A stretch of DNA of 64,000 nt from Variovorax paradoxus (GCF_902712855.1 NZ_LR743507.1:3210001-3274000), one strand, 5' to 3'; counted from the first letter of the stretch, positions 9,273 through 17,827 are shown. Notes: generated by a model from the letters alone, not told the origin. Program-made: numbers and translations.

Positions 9273-10280
9273 ATGCGTAGCGCCGCGTCCGAGTCGTCTC
9301 GCCGCGGTGCCTGGCTGGCCTGGGTCGTCCAGGCGGTGCTGGTGCTGGCCGTCGTGGCCGGCGCCGTCTGGGTGGTGCATCACGCGCTCGAGGTGCTGCG
9401 CGCGCGCGGGGTCCGCTCGGGCTTCGACTTTCTCACCGAGCCTGCGGGCTTCTCGATCAGCGAAGGCTGGCTCGACTTCGATGCAAGCCAGCCCTCCTGG
9501 CGCGCGTTTCTCGCGGGCCTGATCAACACGGTGCGCGCGGCGGTGCCGGCTGCCATCTTCTCGGTGGTGCTCGGCACGCTGATCGGCATCGGCCGGCTGG
9601 CTCCGCACGTGCTGCTGCGCGGCATCTGCACCGCGTATGTCGAGTTGCTGCGCAACGTGCCGCTGCTGGTGCAACTGCTGATGCTGGCCTTTGCCATGGC
9701 CAACCTTCTGCCCGATCCGACCGAGCCGGTGCGCCTGCTGCCGGGCGTGTGGCTGAGCAAGGGCGGGCTGAGCGTGCCGTGGCCGGTGTCGGGCGAGGGC
9801 GGCTGGTGGCCCACTCATTTCGAATTTCCCGAGCGTGGTGACTTCGGCGTGAGCGGCGGCGCCGCGCTGAGCCCGGAATACGTGACGATCGTGGCGGGGC
9901 TGAGCTTCTACTCGGCCGCCTTTGTCGCGGAGATCGTGCGCGCCGGCATCCTGTCGGTGTTGCAGGGGCAGGTGCTCGCGGCGCAGGCACTGGGGTTGTC
10001 GCCGGTGCAGCAGCTGCGCATCGTGGTCCTGCCGCAGGCGCTTCGGGTGATCGTGCCGTCGCTCACCAACCAGTTGCTGAGCCTCACCAAGAATTCGTCG
10101 CTGGCGGTGGCGGTGGGCTATCCGGAACTGGTGTCCGTGGCCAACACCACCATCGGCTCGAACGGCCGCGCGTTCGAGTGCATCGCGATCATCATGGCCG
10201 TGTACCTGCTGCTGTCGCTGCTGATTTCCTTCGGCATGAACCGCTACAACGCGCGCGTCGCGCTGCGAGGCTGGCGATGA
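9273..10280 (+). CDS. aapQ: General L-amino acid ABC transporter permease AapQ
   Basis: Inner-membrane permease of the AapJQMP importer. The 335 residues hold an N-terminal helix (about 15-35), a periplasmic insert typical of Aap permeases, and a HisM-type permease core. The coupling loop that contacts the ATPase is AAQALGLSPVQQLRIVVLPQALR (positions about 250-272; key residues are the E/Q-A-A-x3-G pattern and the P-Q-A-x-R end). ATG 9273 is preferred over an in-frame ATG at 9210 because GAGGT sits 7 bases upstream and the upstream start would read through the repeat. Confidence 0.92.
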   Translation: MRSAASESSRRGAWLAWVVQAVLVLAVVAGAVWVVHHALEVLRARGVRSGFDFLTEPAGFSISEGWLDFDASQPSWRAFLAGLINTVRAAVPAAIFSVVLGTLIGIGRLAPHVLLRGICTAYVELLRNVPLLVQLLMLAFAMANLLPDPTEPVRLLPGVWLSKGGLSVPWPVSGEGGWWPTHFEFPERGDFGVSGGAALSPEYVTIVAGLSFYSAAFVAEIVRAGILSVLQGQVLAAQALGLSPVQQLRIVVLPQALRVIVPSLTNQLLSLTKNSSLAVAVGYPELVSVANTTIGSNGRAFECIAIIMAVYLLLSLLISFGMNRYNARVALRGWR

Positions 10281-11332
10281 GGAGCGTGGTGCAAGGTCCG
10301 ATCGCATGGCGCAAGGAACTCATCGGTTCGCCGCTGCGCGCGCTGGCCACGGTGCTGCTGCTGGCGCTGCTCGCGTGGGGCGGCTTCCATCTTGTCGAAT
10401 GGGGTGTCGTGCATGCGGTGTTCCGGCCCGACGCCGAGGCCTGCCGCGCCGTGCAGCACGGCGCCTGCTGGGGTGTGGTGGCGGAGAAGTGGCGGCCGAT
10501 GCTGTTCGGGCGCTTCCCCTACGAGGCGCAATGGCGGCCGGCCATCGCGGTGGTGGTGCTGTCGGCCGTCACGGTGCTCAGTGCCTGGCCCCGCAGCTGG
10601 CGGTGGTGGCTGGCGCCGTTGTGGGCCATCGCGCTGCTGCTCTTCGTGGCGCTGATGCGCGGTGGCGTAGCGGGCCTCGAACACGTGCCGACCAGCCGAT
10701 GGGGCGGCCTGCCGCTGACCATCGGACTGACCGTGGTCGGCCTGGCACTGGCATTTCCGCTCGCGTTGCTGCTGGCGCTGGGCCGCCGTTCGGGCTGGCC
10801 GGTGGTGCGCACGCTGAGCGCGAGCTACATCGAACTGGTGCGAGGCGTGCCGCTGATCTCGGTGCTCTTCATGGCGTCGTTCCTGCTGCCGCTGCTGTGG
10901 CCCGCGGGCTGGCAACCCGACGTGCTGGTGCGCGTGCTGGCCGGGCTGACGCTGTTCGTGGCGGCATATCTGGCGGAGATCATCCGCGGCGGCTTGCAGG
11001 CCGTGCCGCGCGGGCAGACCGAGGTGGCCATGGCGCTGGGCTTCGGCCGCTGGCCTGTGCAGCGCGACATCGTGCTGCCGCAGGCGCTGCGTCTCGTTGT
11101 GCCCGCCCTCACCAACAGCGTGGTCGGCACGCTGAAGGACACCTCGCTGGTCACCGTGGTCGGCCTGTTCGAACTGACCGGTGCATTGGGATTGGCGCTC
11201 GGCGGCGACCCGACGTGGCGGCCGTTCTATCTCGAGGGCTACCTGTTCATCGCAGCGGTGTACTGGGTGCTGTGCTTCGGTCTCTCCCGCTACAGCGTGT
11301 GGCTCGAGAAGCGGCTGTCGGCCGCGCCCTGA
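10277..11332 (+). CDS. aapM: General L-amino acid ABC transporter permease AapM
   Basis: Second permease subunit; pairs with AapQ. Its ATG overlaps the aapQ stop (ATGA), which implies translational coupling. It has several N-terminal helices with a WRWWLAPLW segment, then the permease core from about residue 140 (GGLPLTIGLTVVGLALAF), and the coupling loop TEVAMALGFGRWPVQRDIVLP near residue 255 (positions by estimate). At 351 residues it is slightly short for the family. The expected ATPase gene aapP does not follow; the next gene is homoserine dehydrogenase. Confidence 0.93.
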   Translation: MRSVVQGPIAWRKELIGSPLRALATVLLLALLAWGGFHLVEWGVVHAVFRPDAEACRAVQHGACWGVVAEKWRPMLFGRFPYEAQWRPAIAVVVLSAVTVLSAWPRSWRWWLAPLWAIALLLFVALMRGGVAGLEHVPTSRWGGLPLTIGLTVVGLALAFPLALLLALGRRSGWPVVRTLSASYIELVRGVPLISVLFMASFLLPLLWPAGWQPDVLVRVLAGLTLFVAAYLAEIIRGGLQAVPRGQTEVAMALGFGRWPVQRDIVLPQALRLVVPALTNSVVGTLKDTSLVTVVGLFELTGALGLALGGDPTWRPFYLEGYLFIAAVYWVLCFGLSRYSVWLEKRLSAAP

Positions 11333-11463
11333 GCCGCGGGCCGCACGGCTCCTGTACACTCCGGGCCTTCATGTCGAGCCCACGCTTCCACCCCGCATCC
11401 AACGCCGCCCTCATGGGTCGCATGATGCCGCCTGCCTCCGCGCAGGCGATGGTTGTTGCTCGA

Positions 11464-11496
11464 ATGATTACCACCATTACCACCGCGGTCACCTGA
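11464..11496 (+). CDS. Threonine/isoleucine-rich leader peptide (thrL-like)
   Basis: A tiny reading frame encodes MITTITTAVT: five Thr, two Ile and one Val in ten codons, using ATTACCACC twice. This composition is the hallmark of the enterobacterial thr operon leader peptide, where ribosome stalling at scarce Thr/Ile tRNA controls a terminator. Translation might instead begin at the in-frame ATG 11449 (adding MVVAR) or at 11371; no start has a convincing ribosome site. The frame ends 109 bases before hom, and a strong terminator hairpin lies in between. Family analogy is well known; function here is inferred. Confidence 0.7.
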   Translation: MITTITTAVT

Positions 11497-11528
11497 CACG
11501 CGCAGGTGGCCGTTCCGGCAGCCACCTG
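11487..11528 (+). promoter_or_regulatory. Alternative hairpins of a thr-type attenuator
   Basis: Three segments can pair in competing ways. Segment 1, GGTCACCTG (11487-11495), overlaps the end and stop codon of the leader peptide. Segment 2 is CAGGTGGCC (11503-11511) and can pair with segment 1 with one G-U. Segment 3 is GCCACCTG (11521-11528) and pairs perfectly with the first eight bases of segment 2. A ribosome at the leader stop would cover segment 1 and favour 2:3. I could not find by eye a clear pairing that links segment 3 to the terminator at 11557. Confidence 0.55.
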
Positions 11529-11556
11529 GTGTATCGCTCTCTCCCCGAACGAATCG

Positions 11557-11590
11557 AACCCAGCTCTGGCAGCTGGGTTTTGTTTTTTTG
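11557..11590 (+). terminator. Intrinsic terminator in front of hom (attenuator)
   Basis: AACCCAGCT-CTGGC-AGCTGGGTT forms a perfect 9-base stem with a 5-base loop, followed by a T-tract (TTTTGTTTTTTTG). It is the strongest intrinsic terminator in the window apart from those at 41.4 and 53.1 kb. It lies 15 bases before the hom ATG and after the Thr/Ile leader peptide, so it is placed to stop transcription before hom rather than simply to end aapM. Confidence 0.85.
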
Positions 11591-11605
11591 TCCGGAGAAG
11601 AGTCC

Positions 11606-12967
11606 ATGTACCGTGATCCCGTTGAATCCCTCGAGCCCCTGCACAGCCGCCCTGCGGTGAACCGTACCCTGCGCGTGGGAATGATCGGTATCGGCACCGT
11701 CGGCTCCGGCACCTTCAAGGTGCTGGCGCGCAACCGTGCCGAGATCGCGGCCCGCGCGGGGCGTCCGATCGAACTGGTGATCGTGGCGGCGCGCAACCTG
11801 GCGCGTGCTGCAGGCGTCGTGGGAGACAGCGTCGTGCTGACCGCCGACGCCATGCAGGTGGCCACGCATCCCGATGTCGATGTGGTGGTCGAAGTGGCCG
11901 GCGGCACCGGGGCTGCGCGCGACTGGGTGCTGGCGGCCATCGCGCACGGCAAGCATGTGGTCACGGCCAACAAGGCGCTGCTGGCGGTGCATGGCACCGA
12001 AATCTTTGCCGCCGCGCGGGAAAAAGGCGTGGCGGTGGCCTACGAAGGCGCCGTGGCCGTGAGCATCCCGATCATCAAGGCGCTGCGCGAAGGGCTGGCG
12101 GCCAACCGCATCGAGTGGGTGGCCGGCATCATCAACGGCACCACCAATTTCATCCTCAGCAAGATGCGCGACGAGGGCCTCGACTTCGCCGCCGCGCTGG
12201 CCCAGGCCCAGGCGCTGGGCTACGCCGAGGCCGACCCGAGCTTCGATATCGAAGGCATCGACGCCGCGCACAAGCTCAGCCTGCTCGCAGCCAACGCCTT
12301 CGGCATGCCGCTGCGCTTCGCCGACGCGCAGGTCGAAGGCATCACCGCACTGGCGGGCCTCGACGTGGCCTGCGCCGAGCAACTCGGCTACCGCATCAAG
12401 CTGCTGGGCGTGGCGCGCCGGCAAGCAACGGGCGTGGAACTGCGCGTGCAGCCCGCGCTGGTGCCGGCCGGCCACCTGCTCGCACACGTGAACGGCTCGA
12501 TGAATGCCGTCATGGTCAAGAGCGACGCCGCGGGTCTGACGATGTACTACGGCGCTGGCGCCGGCTCGGAACAGACCGCGTCCGCCGTGATCGCCGACCT
12601 GGTCGACGTGGCGCGCCTGGACGGCGTCGATGCCGCACGCCATGTGCCGCACCTGGGCGTCCATGCGCATGCGACGAATGCGCTGCCGGTGCTTCCACGC
12701 GCGGCGGTGCACACATCGCACTACCTGCGCGTGCCGGTCGCTGCCGCCAGCCACATTCAGGCGGTGACCGCGTGCCTTGCGGAGCAGCGCGTGCCGGTGC
12801 TGCAGGTCGCGCTCGCGGAAGAAAAACCCGGCGTGGGCGCACAGGTGCTCGTGCTGACCGGGCCGGTGGCGCAGGGCACGCTCGACCTGGCGGTGCACGC
12901 ACTGCAGTCGCGCGCCGAGGTCGCCGGCGCGGTGGTCACGCTGCGCGTGGAGCCGCTGGAAGGCTGA
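11606..12967 (+). CDS. hom: Homoserine dehydrogenase
   Basis: Reduces aspartate semialdehyde to homoserine with NAD(P)H, the branch point to Thr, Ile and Met. The 453 residues contain a Rossmann motif GIGTVGSG near 26-33, ITANKALLAVHG-like VVTANKALLA near 129, the catalytic region GIINGTTNFIL near 173, and the substrate motif EADPSFDIEGIDAAHK near 210. The C-terminal 85 residues occupy the place of the ACT domain but lack the usual PGV(L) turn at its start (VPVAAASHIQA), so Thr feedback may be weak; this is inference. No thrC follows. ATG 11606 follows GGAGAAG; the leader peptide and terminator just upstream suggest attenuation by Thr/Ile supply. Confidence 0.93.
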   Translation: MYRDPVESLEPLHSRPAVNRTLRVGMIGIGTVGSGTFKVLARNRAEIAARAGRPIELVIVAARNLARAAGVVGDSVVLTADAMQVATHPDVDVVVEVAGGTGAARDWVLAAIAHGKHVVTANKALLAVHGTEIFAAAREKGVAVAYEGAVAVSIPIIKALREGLAANRIEWVAGIINGTTNFILSKMRDEGLDFAAALAQAQALGYAEADPSFDIEGIDAAHKLSLLAANAFGMPLRFADAQVEGITALAGLDVACAEQLGYRIKLLGVARRQATGVELRVQPALVPAGHLLAHVNGSMNAVMVKSDAAGLTMYYGAGAGSEQTASAVIADLVDVARLDGVDAARHVPHLGVHAHATNALPVLPRAAVHTSHYLRVPVAAASHIQAVTACLAEQRVPVLQVALAEEKPGVGAQVLVLTGPVAQGTLDLAVHALQSRAEVAGAVVTLRVEPLEG

Positions 12968-12970
12968 GCG

Positions 12971-13378
12971 TCAGGTCTTGCGCCGCAAGTCGTGCGGCGC
13001 GAGTTCGGCATAGCCTGTGAGCGGATCGTGCGCGCGCGCGAACTGCCAGTCGGGCAGCACCGCGACCAGGATCTCCGCCGTGGTGCGAACCGTGCAGCCC
13101 GGTGCTGCGTGTCCGCCGCAGACCTTGCCTTGCGCGTCCGATACGCCGATGTGGATGTGCGAGCCGTCGGGCGACAGGCTGCCGGCCAGTGTGAGGATCT
13201 CCAGGTCGCCTTCGATGCGCGACGGGCTTTCCGCACCCGCGAACCGGATGCTCGCGCCGCGCAGGCTGCCGATGCCCGACAGCACGAAGGCGGCCCCGGT
13301 GCCGTCTTGCTCCATGGCGAGGTCGAGCGACGCGCGCAGGTCGTCGCCCGGGTTCAGCCGCAGCACCAGGGTCTGCAT
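12971..13378 (-). CDS. PPC (DUF296) domain protein
   Basis: A 135-residue single-domain protein of the plant-and-prokaryote-conserved PPC/DUF296 family. The core shows AFVLSGIGSLRGASIRFAG, the metal-site-like HIHIGVSDAQGKVCGGH and a final strand TAEILVAVLPDW. Stand-alone bacterial members form trimers and have been seen with bound metal, but their biochemical role is not established. It converges on hom, with 3 bases between stops, and starts 11 bases after the end of pgm on the same strand, so it is probably the last gene of a HAD-pgm-PPC unit. Confidence 0.85.
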   Translation of the reverse strand: MQTLVLRLNPGDDLRASLDLAMEQDGTGAAFVLSGIGSLRGASIRFAGAESPSRIEGDLEILTLAGSLSPDGSHIHIGVSDAQGKVCGGHAAPGCTVRTTAEILVAVLPDWQFARAHDPLTGYAELAPHDLRRKT

Positions 13379-13389
13379 GGCGTGCCGGA

Positions 13390-15054
13390 TCAGGAGCCGG
13401 AGAGCGCTCCGTCGACCACGTGCTGGGCTTCTTCGAGGATGCGCGCCAGGTGCTCCTTGCCCTTGAAGCTCTCGCCGTAGACCTTGTAGATGTTCTCCGT
13501 GCCCGAGGGGCGCGCCGCGAACCAGCCGTGCTCGGTCACGACCTTCACGCCACCGATGGCCGCGCCGTTGCCCGGTGCATGGCTCAGCACCTGGACGATC
13601 CTGTCGCCCGCCAGTTCGGTCGATCGGATCTGCTCCGGCGACAGGCTGGCCAGCCGCTTCTTCTGCTCGACCGTGGCCGCCGCGTCGACCCGGTCGGACA
13701 CCGGCTGGCCCAGCGCCTGGGTCAGCGCGGCGTAGCGCTCGCCCGGGTCGCGGCCGGTGCGAGCCGCGATTTCTGCCGACAGCAGCGCCGGCACGATGCC
13801 GTCCTTGTCGGTGGTCCATACCGCGCCGTCCTTGCGCAGGAAGGTCGCGCCCGCACTTTCCTCGCCGCCGAAGGCCAGCGACGCATCGACCAGGCCGTCG
13901 ACGAACCACTTGAAGCCGACCGGCACTTCGTACAGCCTGCGTCCGAGCCGCGCAGTGACGCGGTCGATCATCTGGCTGCTCACCACCGTCTTGCCGACCG
14001 CCGCCTGCGCGGGCCACTGCGGGCGGTGCGTGTAGAGGTAGTCGATCATCACGGCGAGGTAGCTGTTGGGCTGCATCAGGCCGCTGCTGCCCGCGACGAT
14101 GCCGTGGCGGTCGTGGTCGGTGTCGCAGGCAAAGGCGATGCTGAAGCGGTCCTTGAGCTCGATCAGCTTGTGCATCGCGTCGGGCGAGGACGGGTCCATG
14201 CGGATGCGGCCGTCCCAGTCGAGCGACATGAAGCGGAAGGTCGGGTCGACCTCGCGGCTCAGCACGTTCAGCCGCGAGAGCTTGTATCGCTCGGCAATTG
14301 CCGGCCAGTAGCGCACGCCCGCGCCGCCCAGCGGATCGACACCCAGGTCGATGTCCACGCCCCGGATGGCGTCCATGTCGAGCACCTGTGCCAGGTCTTC
14401 GACGTAGGTGTTCAGGTAGTCGTGCCGGTGCGTGGTCGAGGCACGCAGGGCCTGCGCGAGCGGCATGCGCTTCACGCCCTCGAGACCGTTCGCCAGCATC
14501 CGGTTGGCCGCGGCCTCGACGGCCGAAGTGATGTCTGTGCCCGCCGGTCCGCCGTTGGGCGGGTTGTACTTGAAGCCGCCGCTCTCGGGCGGGTTGTGCG
14601 AGGGGGTGATGACGATGCCGTCGGCCAGCCCGGTCGTGCGGCCGCGGTTGTAGACCAGGATCGCGTGCGACACGGCCGGCGTGGGCGTGTACTCGTCGTC
14701 CTTCGAAATCATCAGCTCGACGCCATTGGCCGCGAGCACTTCCACGGCGCTGGCGAAGGCCGGCGTCGACAGCGCGTGCGTGTCGATGCCCAGGAACAGC
14801 GGACCGTCGATGCCTTTCTGCCGGCGGTGGTCGCAAATGGCCTGACTGATCGCCAGCACATGCCATTCGTTGAACGCGTCGTCGAACGACGAGCCGCGGT
14901 GTCCCGAGGTGCCGAAGGCCACGCGCTGGCTCGCCACGGCCGGGTCGGGCCGTCCTGTGTAGTAGGCCGAGATCAGCCTGGGCACGTCGACCAGCAGGTC
15001 GATCGGTGCAGGTTGGCCGGGCTTGGCCGCGAGGGAGGAAGTGGCTTGGCTCAT
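13390..15054 (-). CDS. pgm: Phosphoglucomutase, alpha-D-glucose-specific
   Basis: Interconverts glucose-1-phosphate and glucose-6-phosphate through a phosphoserine; supplies glucose-1-phosphate for UDP-glucose, the precursor of cellulose made by the nearby bcs genes. The 554 residues match the Pgm family: AFGTSGHRGSS near 46, active-site serine loop ITPSHNPPESGG near 150, metal loop CDTDHDRHG near 300, sugar-binding GGEESAGATF near 390, and phosphate-binding RPSGTENIYKVYGESF near 515. Start ATG 15054 overlaps the stop of the upstream HAD gene (ATGA), indicating coupling. Confidence 0.96.
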   Translation of the reverse strand: MSQATSSLAAKPGQPAPIDLLVDVPRLISAYYTGRPDPAVASQRVAFGTSGHRGSSFDDAFNEWHVLAISQAICDHRRQKGIDGPLFLGIDTHALSTPAFASAVEVLAANGVELMISKDDEYTPTPAVSHAILVYNRGRTTGLADGIVITPSHNPPESGGFKYNPPNGGPAGTDITSAVEAAANRMLANGLEGVKRMPLAQALRASTTHRHDYLNTYVEDLAQVLDMDAIRGVDIDLGVDPLGGAGVRYWPAIAERYKLSRLNVLSREVDPTFRFMSLDWDGRIRMDPSSPDAMHKLIELKDRFSIAFACDTDHDRHGIVAGSSGLMQPNSYLAVMIDYLYTHRPQWPAQAAVGKTVVSSQMIDRVTARLGRRLYEVPVGFKWFVDGLVDASLAFGGEESAGATFLRKDGAVWTTDKDGIVPALLSAEIAARTGRDPGERYAALTQALGQPVSDRVDAAATVEQKKRLASLSPEQIRSTELAGDRIVQVLSHAPGNGAAIGGVKVVTEHGWFAARPSGTENIYKVYGESFKGKEHLARILEEAQHVVDGALSGS

Positions 15055-15734
15055 GTCGGTGGAAAGTCGAGGTTGATCAGGTCGCCGATGCGTTCGATGG
15101 TGATGTCGGCCGGGGCGTAGGCGGCAATGGCCTGCGCGTCCAGCGCGTAATGCCCCTGCCGCACGAAGACCGTGGTCAGGCGCGGTCCCCAGATGGCCTT
15201 CATGGCCGAGAGTATGCGCAGCTTGTCGTCGATCATCACGTAGTGCGCGGCAGGGTGGCATTGCGCGATGGTGTCGAGCATCTGCTCCTTGTGCACGTAG
15301 ATCAGCACGCGTCCTTCGGTGGCGTCCCACAGGCCCGAGCGCTGCACCTTGCGCGGCTGGAACACCACGTCGCCGTCCGACAGGATCACCGTGGGTCCAT
15401 GGCGACGCAGGTGCTTCAGCGCCTCCAGCGCGCCCGGGTAGAGCCGGTCGGCGAAGGGGTAGTCGATGAGGAAGCCGGACATCAGCAGCAGGCGCGAATC
15501 GCTCATGCCGCTGTGGCTCTCCGCGGCGCGGTAGCGCTGAAGGGCGCCGAGGTAGTCGACGTAGCCGAGCTCGTTGCGCAACTGCTCGAAGGCGCTCCAA
15601 TAGCGGGCGGCACTGTCGGCGCCGAAGTTTTCCTCGAGATGGGTGCGGAGGTCGGCGATGACCGCGTCGTTGTCCAGCAACGTGTTGTCGACGTCGATCA
15701 GGAAAACGGTGGAAGCGGGTGGCTGTGGTGTCAT
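15051..15734 (-). CDS. HAD-superfamily hydrolase
   Basis: A 227-residue HAD hydrolase, probably a phosphatase. Motif I is FLIDVDNTLLDND near residue 13 (nucleophile and acid Asp), motif II VILSDGD near 117 and motif IV VMIDDKLRIL near 167, with a helical cap between I and II. The substrate cannot be told from the sequence; coupling to pgm suggests a sugar phosphate, which is inference. Start chosen at MTPQPPAS (15734); an in-frame extension upstream is Arg-rich and looks unreal. It is divergent from the I78-like gene. Confidence 0.88.
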   Translation of the reverse strand: MTPQPPASTVFLIDVDNTLLDNDAVIADLRTHLEENFGADSAARYWSAFEQLRNELGYVDYLGALQRYRAAESHSGMSDSRLLLMSGFLIDYPFADRLYPGALEALKHLRRHGPTVILSDGDVVFQPRKVQRSGLWDATEGRVLIYVHKEQMLDTIAQCHPAAHYVMIDDKLRILSAMKAIWGPRLTTVFVRQGHYALDAQAIAAYAPADITIERIGDLINLDFPPT

Positions 15735-15913
15735 GAAGATGGTGTGGCCTGTCGCGCGCCCGCGGCGCGTCGCTTTCAGCATACGCCTCGAATACGGCAA
15801 CGGCTCCCGGCGCGTGAATTTGTTGATGTGTTGCGGCGCGCTGCCTTACCCTGCGCGCCAGGGGTGCCTTCGGAATTGAATGAGCCGGCCCCCGGTTTCA
15901 AGGAGCAAGAACG

Positions 15914-16263
15914 ATGCACATGACGAATGGCCGACACCGGCCCGGCCTGCCCGCTGCGGCCCTGGCGCTGACCCTGGCCCTGGCGGCCTGCCAGTCGCCG
16001 CCGACGGATCGGCCGCTGACTTCCGAGGTGCCCGAGCCGCCGGGCTTTGCCGCACCGCCGGAAAGCTGCCAGGCTGCCGCCGTGCGCTTCGGCGTCGGAT
16101 TGCGGGCCAGTCCCCAGCTGATGGACGAAATGCGACAGCGCGCGCGGCCCGCGTGATGCGCAGCGTGCCGGCCGCCGAGGTGGCCGGTCCGGTGCAGGAC
16201 ACCACCCGGCTCAACGTCCAGGTCGACCCCTCGGGCCGCATCGTCGGTGCGTACTGTGGCTAG
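15914..16263 (+). pseudogene. Frameshifted I78-type peptidase inhibitor lipoprotein
   Basis: The first frame gives a lipoprotein signal with lipobox ALAAC, a Pro-rich spacer and then CQAAAVRFGVGLRASPQLMDE before stopping at 16156. Another frame continues from about 16140 with RVMRSVPAAEVAGPVQDTTR, then RLNVQVDPSGRIVGAYCG, ending at 16263. Joined, they make a typical I78 (elastinal-type) inhibitor: Cys-x3-A-G entry, RLNV-D-G-I and a final Cys-Gly. Adding one base in the run near 16140-16148 (gcgcgcgcggccc) restores a single frame. Either a true recent frameshift or a base lost in a GC run during sequencing. Confidence 0.75.
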
Positions 16264-16402
16264 CCGGGCAACTGCCGCGGGCGTCTCGGTGCATGCACGA
16301 GTGTTGTTCGCACACCGCGCCTGTAACAATTCATGGCCCTAAAACGCAGAACGCGCTGAATTGAGAGAACAATAGTCCGCGAGTTTCCGGAGCCACAGTC
16401 CC

Positions 16403-17773
16403 TTGTCGAACAAGCAAATCCCAGTCTCTCTGCCGTCGTACTACGACGGCTCGGCACGCCTTCCCCCGGATGAGGTGCTGCGCCCGCTCATGGCGGATTG
16501 GGCCCGCGCGGGCAAACGTCTGGCCGCCGTCTGCTACATCGACGTCGACCGCTTCGCCGAACTCAACGATCGGCTGGGCATGGTGGCCGGCAATGCCGCG
16601 CTCGAGGAAGTGGCCCGCCGCATCAAGTCCCAACTGCCGCGCGAGAGTGTCATGGCGCGCGTGGGCGGAGACGAGTTCGCGGCCGTGTTCGCGGGCCTGG
16701 GCACCTCGCAGTGCGCGCAGGTGCTCGAGCGCATCCAGACCGCGCTCGCCGAGCCGTGGACCTGGCAGAGCCAGCCTGGCAGCCTGGACGCCAGCATCGG
16801 CGCCATGATGCTCGACAGCAATGGTCCTCCGCCCGAAACCGCACTGCGCCAGGCGCAGCACGCGGCCTTCTTCGCCAAGCGGGCGGCCGACGGCAAGGTG
16901 CATTTCTTCGATGCGCCGCAGGCGCGTGCCGACGAGCAGGTGGTGCGCGAGCGCCAGCGCATCCAGGAAGGCCTGCTCCAGGGGGAGTTCTTCCTGGTCT
17001 ACCAGCCCAAGGTCGACATGCAGCGCGGCGTGGTGGTGGGCGCCGAGGCGCTCATCCGCTGGCAGCATCCCGAGCGCGGGCTGCTGCCTCCAATTCAGTT
17101 CGTGCCGCTGATCGAGGACGACGCGCTGGTCGAGCAGGTCGGCGACTGGGCCATCGCAACCGCGCTCTGGCAGGCGCACCAGTGGCGCCAGGCGGGCCTG
17201 CAGATCTCGGTGAGCGTGAACGTGGCACCGCGCCACATGATGCGCTGGGACTTCGTCGATCGCCTGGCGCGCCACCTGTCGCAGTTTCCGAAGCTCGGCG
17301 CCGGCATGCTCGAGCTCGAGATCCTCGAGACCACGGCCATCAGCCAGTTCGCGAACGTGGCGCTGTTCGTGGAGGCCTGCAAGACGCTGGGCGTGGCAGT
17401 CACCATCGACGACTTCGGCACCGGCTATTCCTCGCTGACGTACCTGCGCCAGTTGCCGGTGTCCGCGGTGAAGATCGACCAGTCCTTCGTGCGCGGCATG
17501 CTCGACAACGACCAGGACCGTGCCATCGTGCAGGGCATCCTCGCGCTGCTGCACGCGCTGGGGCTGACCGCGGTAGCCGAGGGCGTCGAGACGGTGAAGC
17601 AGGGCGAGGCGCTGCTCACCATGGGCTGCACGCTGGCCCAGGGCTACGGCATTGCGATGCCGATGGCCGCCAAGGACATGGTCAAGTGGGTGGCGCAGTA
17701 CGAAAGCGCGCCGCTGTGGGGCCGCGACGAGTGGCCCGGCGTGGCGGCGCTGCCTTCTTCCGACACGGCCTGA
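16403..17773 (+). CDS. GGDEF-EAL bifunctional c-di-GMP protein
   Basis: Cytosolic protein of 456 residues with no membrane segment and no sensor domain. A diguanylate cyclase domain has an intact GGDEF motif (residues 88-92) but no RxxD product-inhibition site five residues before it. An EAL phosphodiesterase domain follows with EALIRW (215-220), DDFGTGYSSL (336 onward) and EGVET, so both activities are possible. The start codon appears to be TTG at 16403, 10 bases after CCGGAG; no nearby ATG preserves the domain. It converges on bcsC with 54 bases between, so it is a likely local controller of c-di-GMP for the PilZ domain of BcsA. Confidence 0.92.
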   Translation: MSNKQIPVSLPSYYDGSARLPPDEVLRPLMADWARAGKRLAAVCYIDVDRFAELNDRLGMVAGNAALEEVARRIKSQLPRESVMARVGGDEFAAVFAGLGTSQCAQVLERIQTALAEPWTWQSQPGSLDASIGAMMLDSNGPPPETALRQAQHAAFFAKRAADGKVHFFDAPQARADEQVVRERQRIQEGLLQGEFFLVYQPKVDMQRGVVVGAEALIRWQHPERGLLPPIQFVPLIEDDALVEQVGDWAIATALWQAHQWRQAGLQISVSVNVAPRHMMRWDFVDRLARHLSQFPKLGAGMLELEILETTAISQFANVALFVEACKTLGVAVTIDDFGTGYSSLTYLRQLPVSAVKIDQSFVRGMLDNDQDRAIVQGILALLHALGLTAVAEGVETVKQGEALLTMGCTLAQGYGIAMPMAAKDMVKWVAQYESAPLWGRDEWPGVAALPSSDTA

Positions 17774-17796
17774 CCCGTCCGGCGCTTGCAGCCAAC

Positions 17797-17816
17797 CCGG
17801 CCGCCTTGGCGGCCGG
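17797..17816. terminator. Hairpin between converging GGDEF-EAL gene and bcsC
   Basis: CCGGCCGCC-TT-GGCGGCCGG is a perfect 9-base inverted repeat (8 pairs around a 4-base loop in practice) in the 54 bases between the two stops. No T-tract follows on either strand, so it may be a Rho-independent-like pause or an RNA-end stabiliser for both transcripts. Confidence 0.45.
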
Positions 17817-17827
17817 TCGGCCGAACG

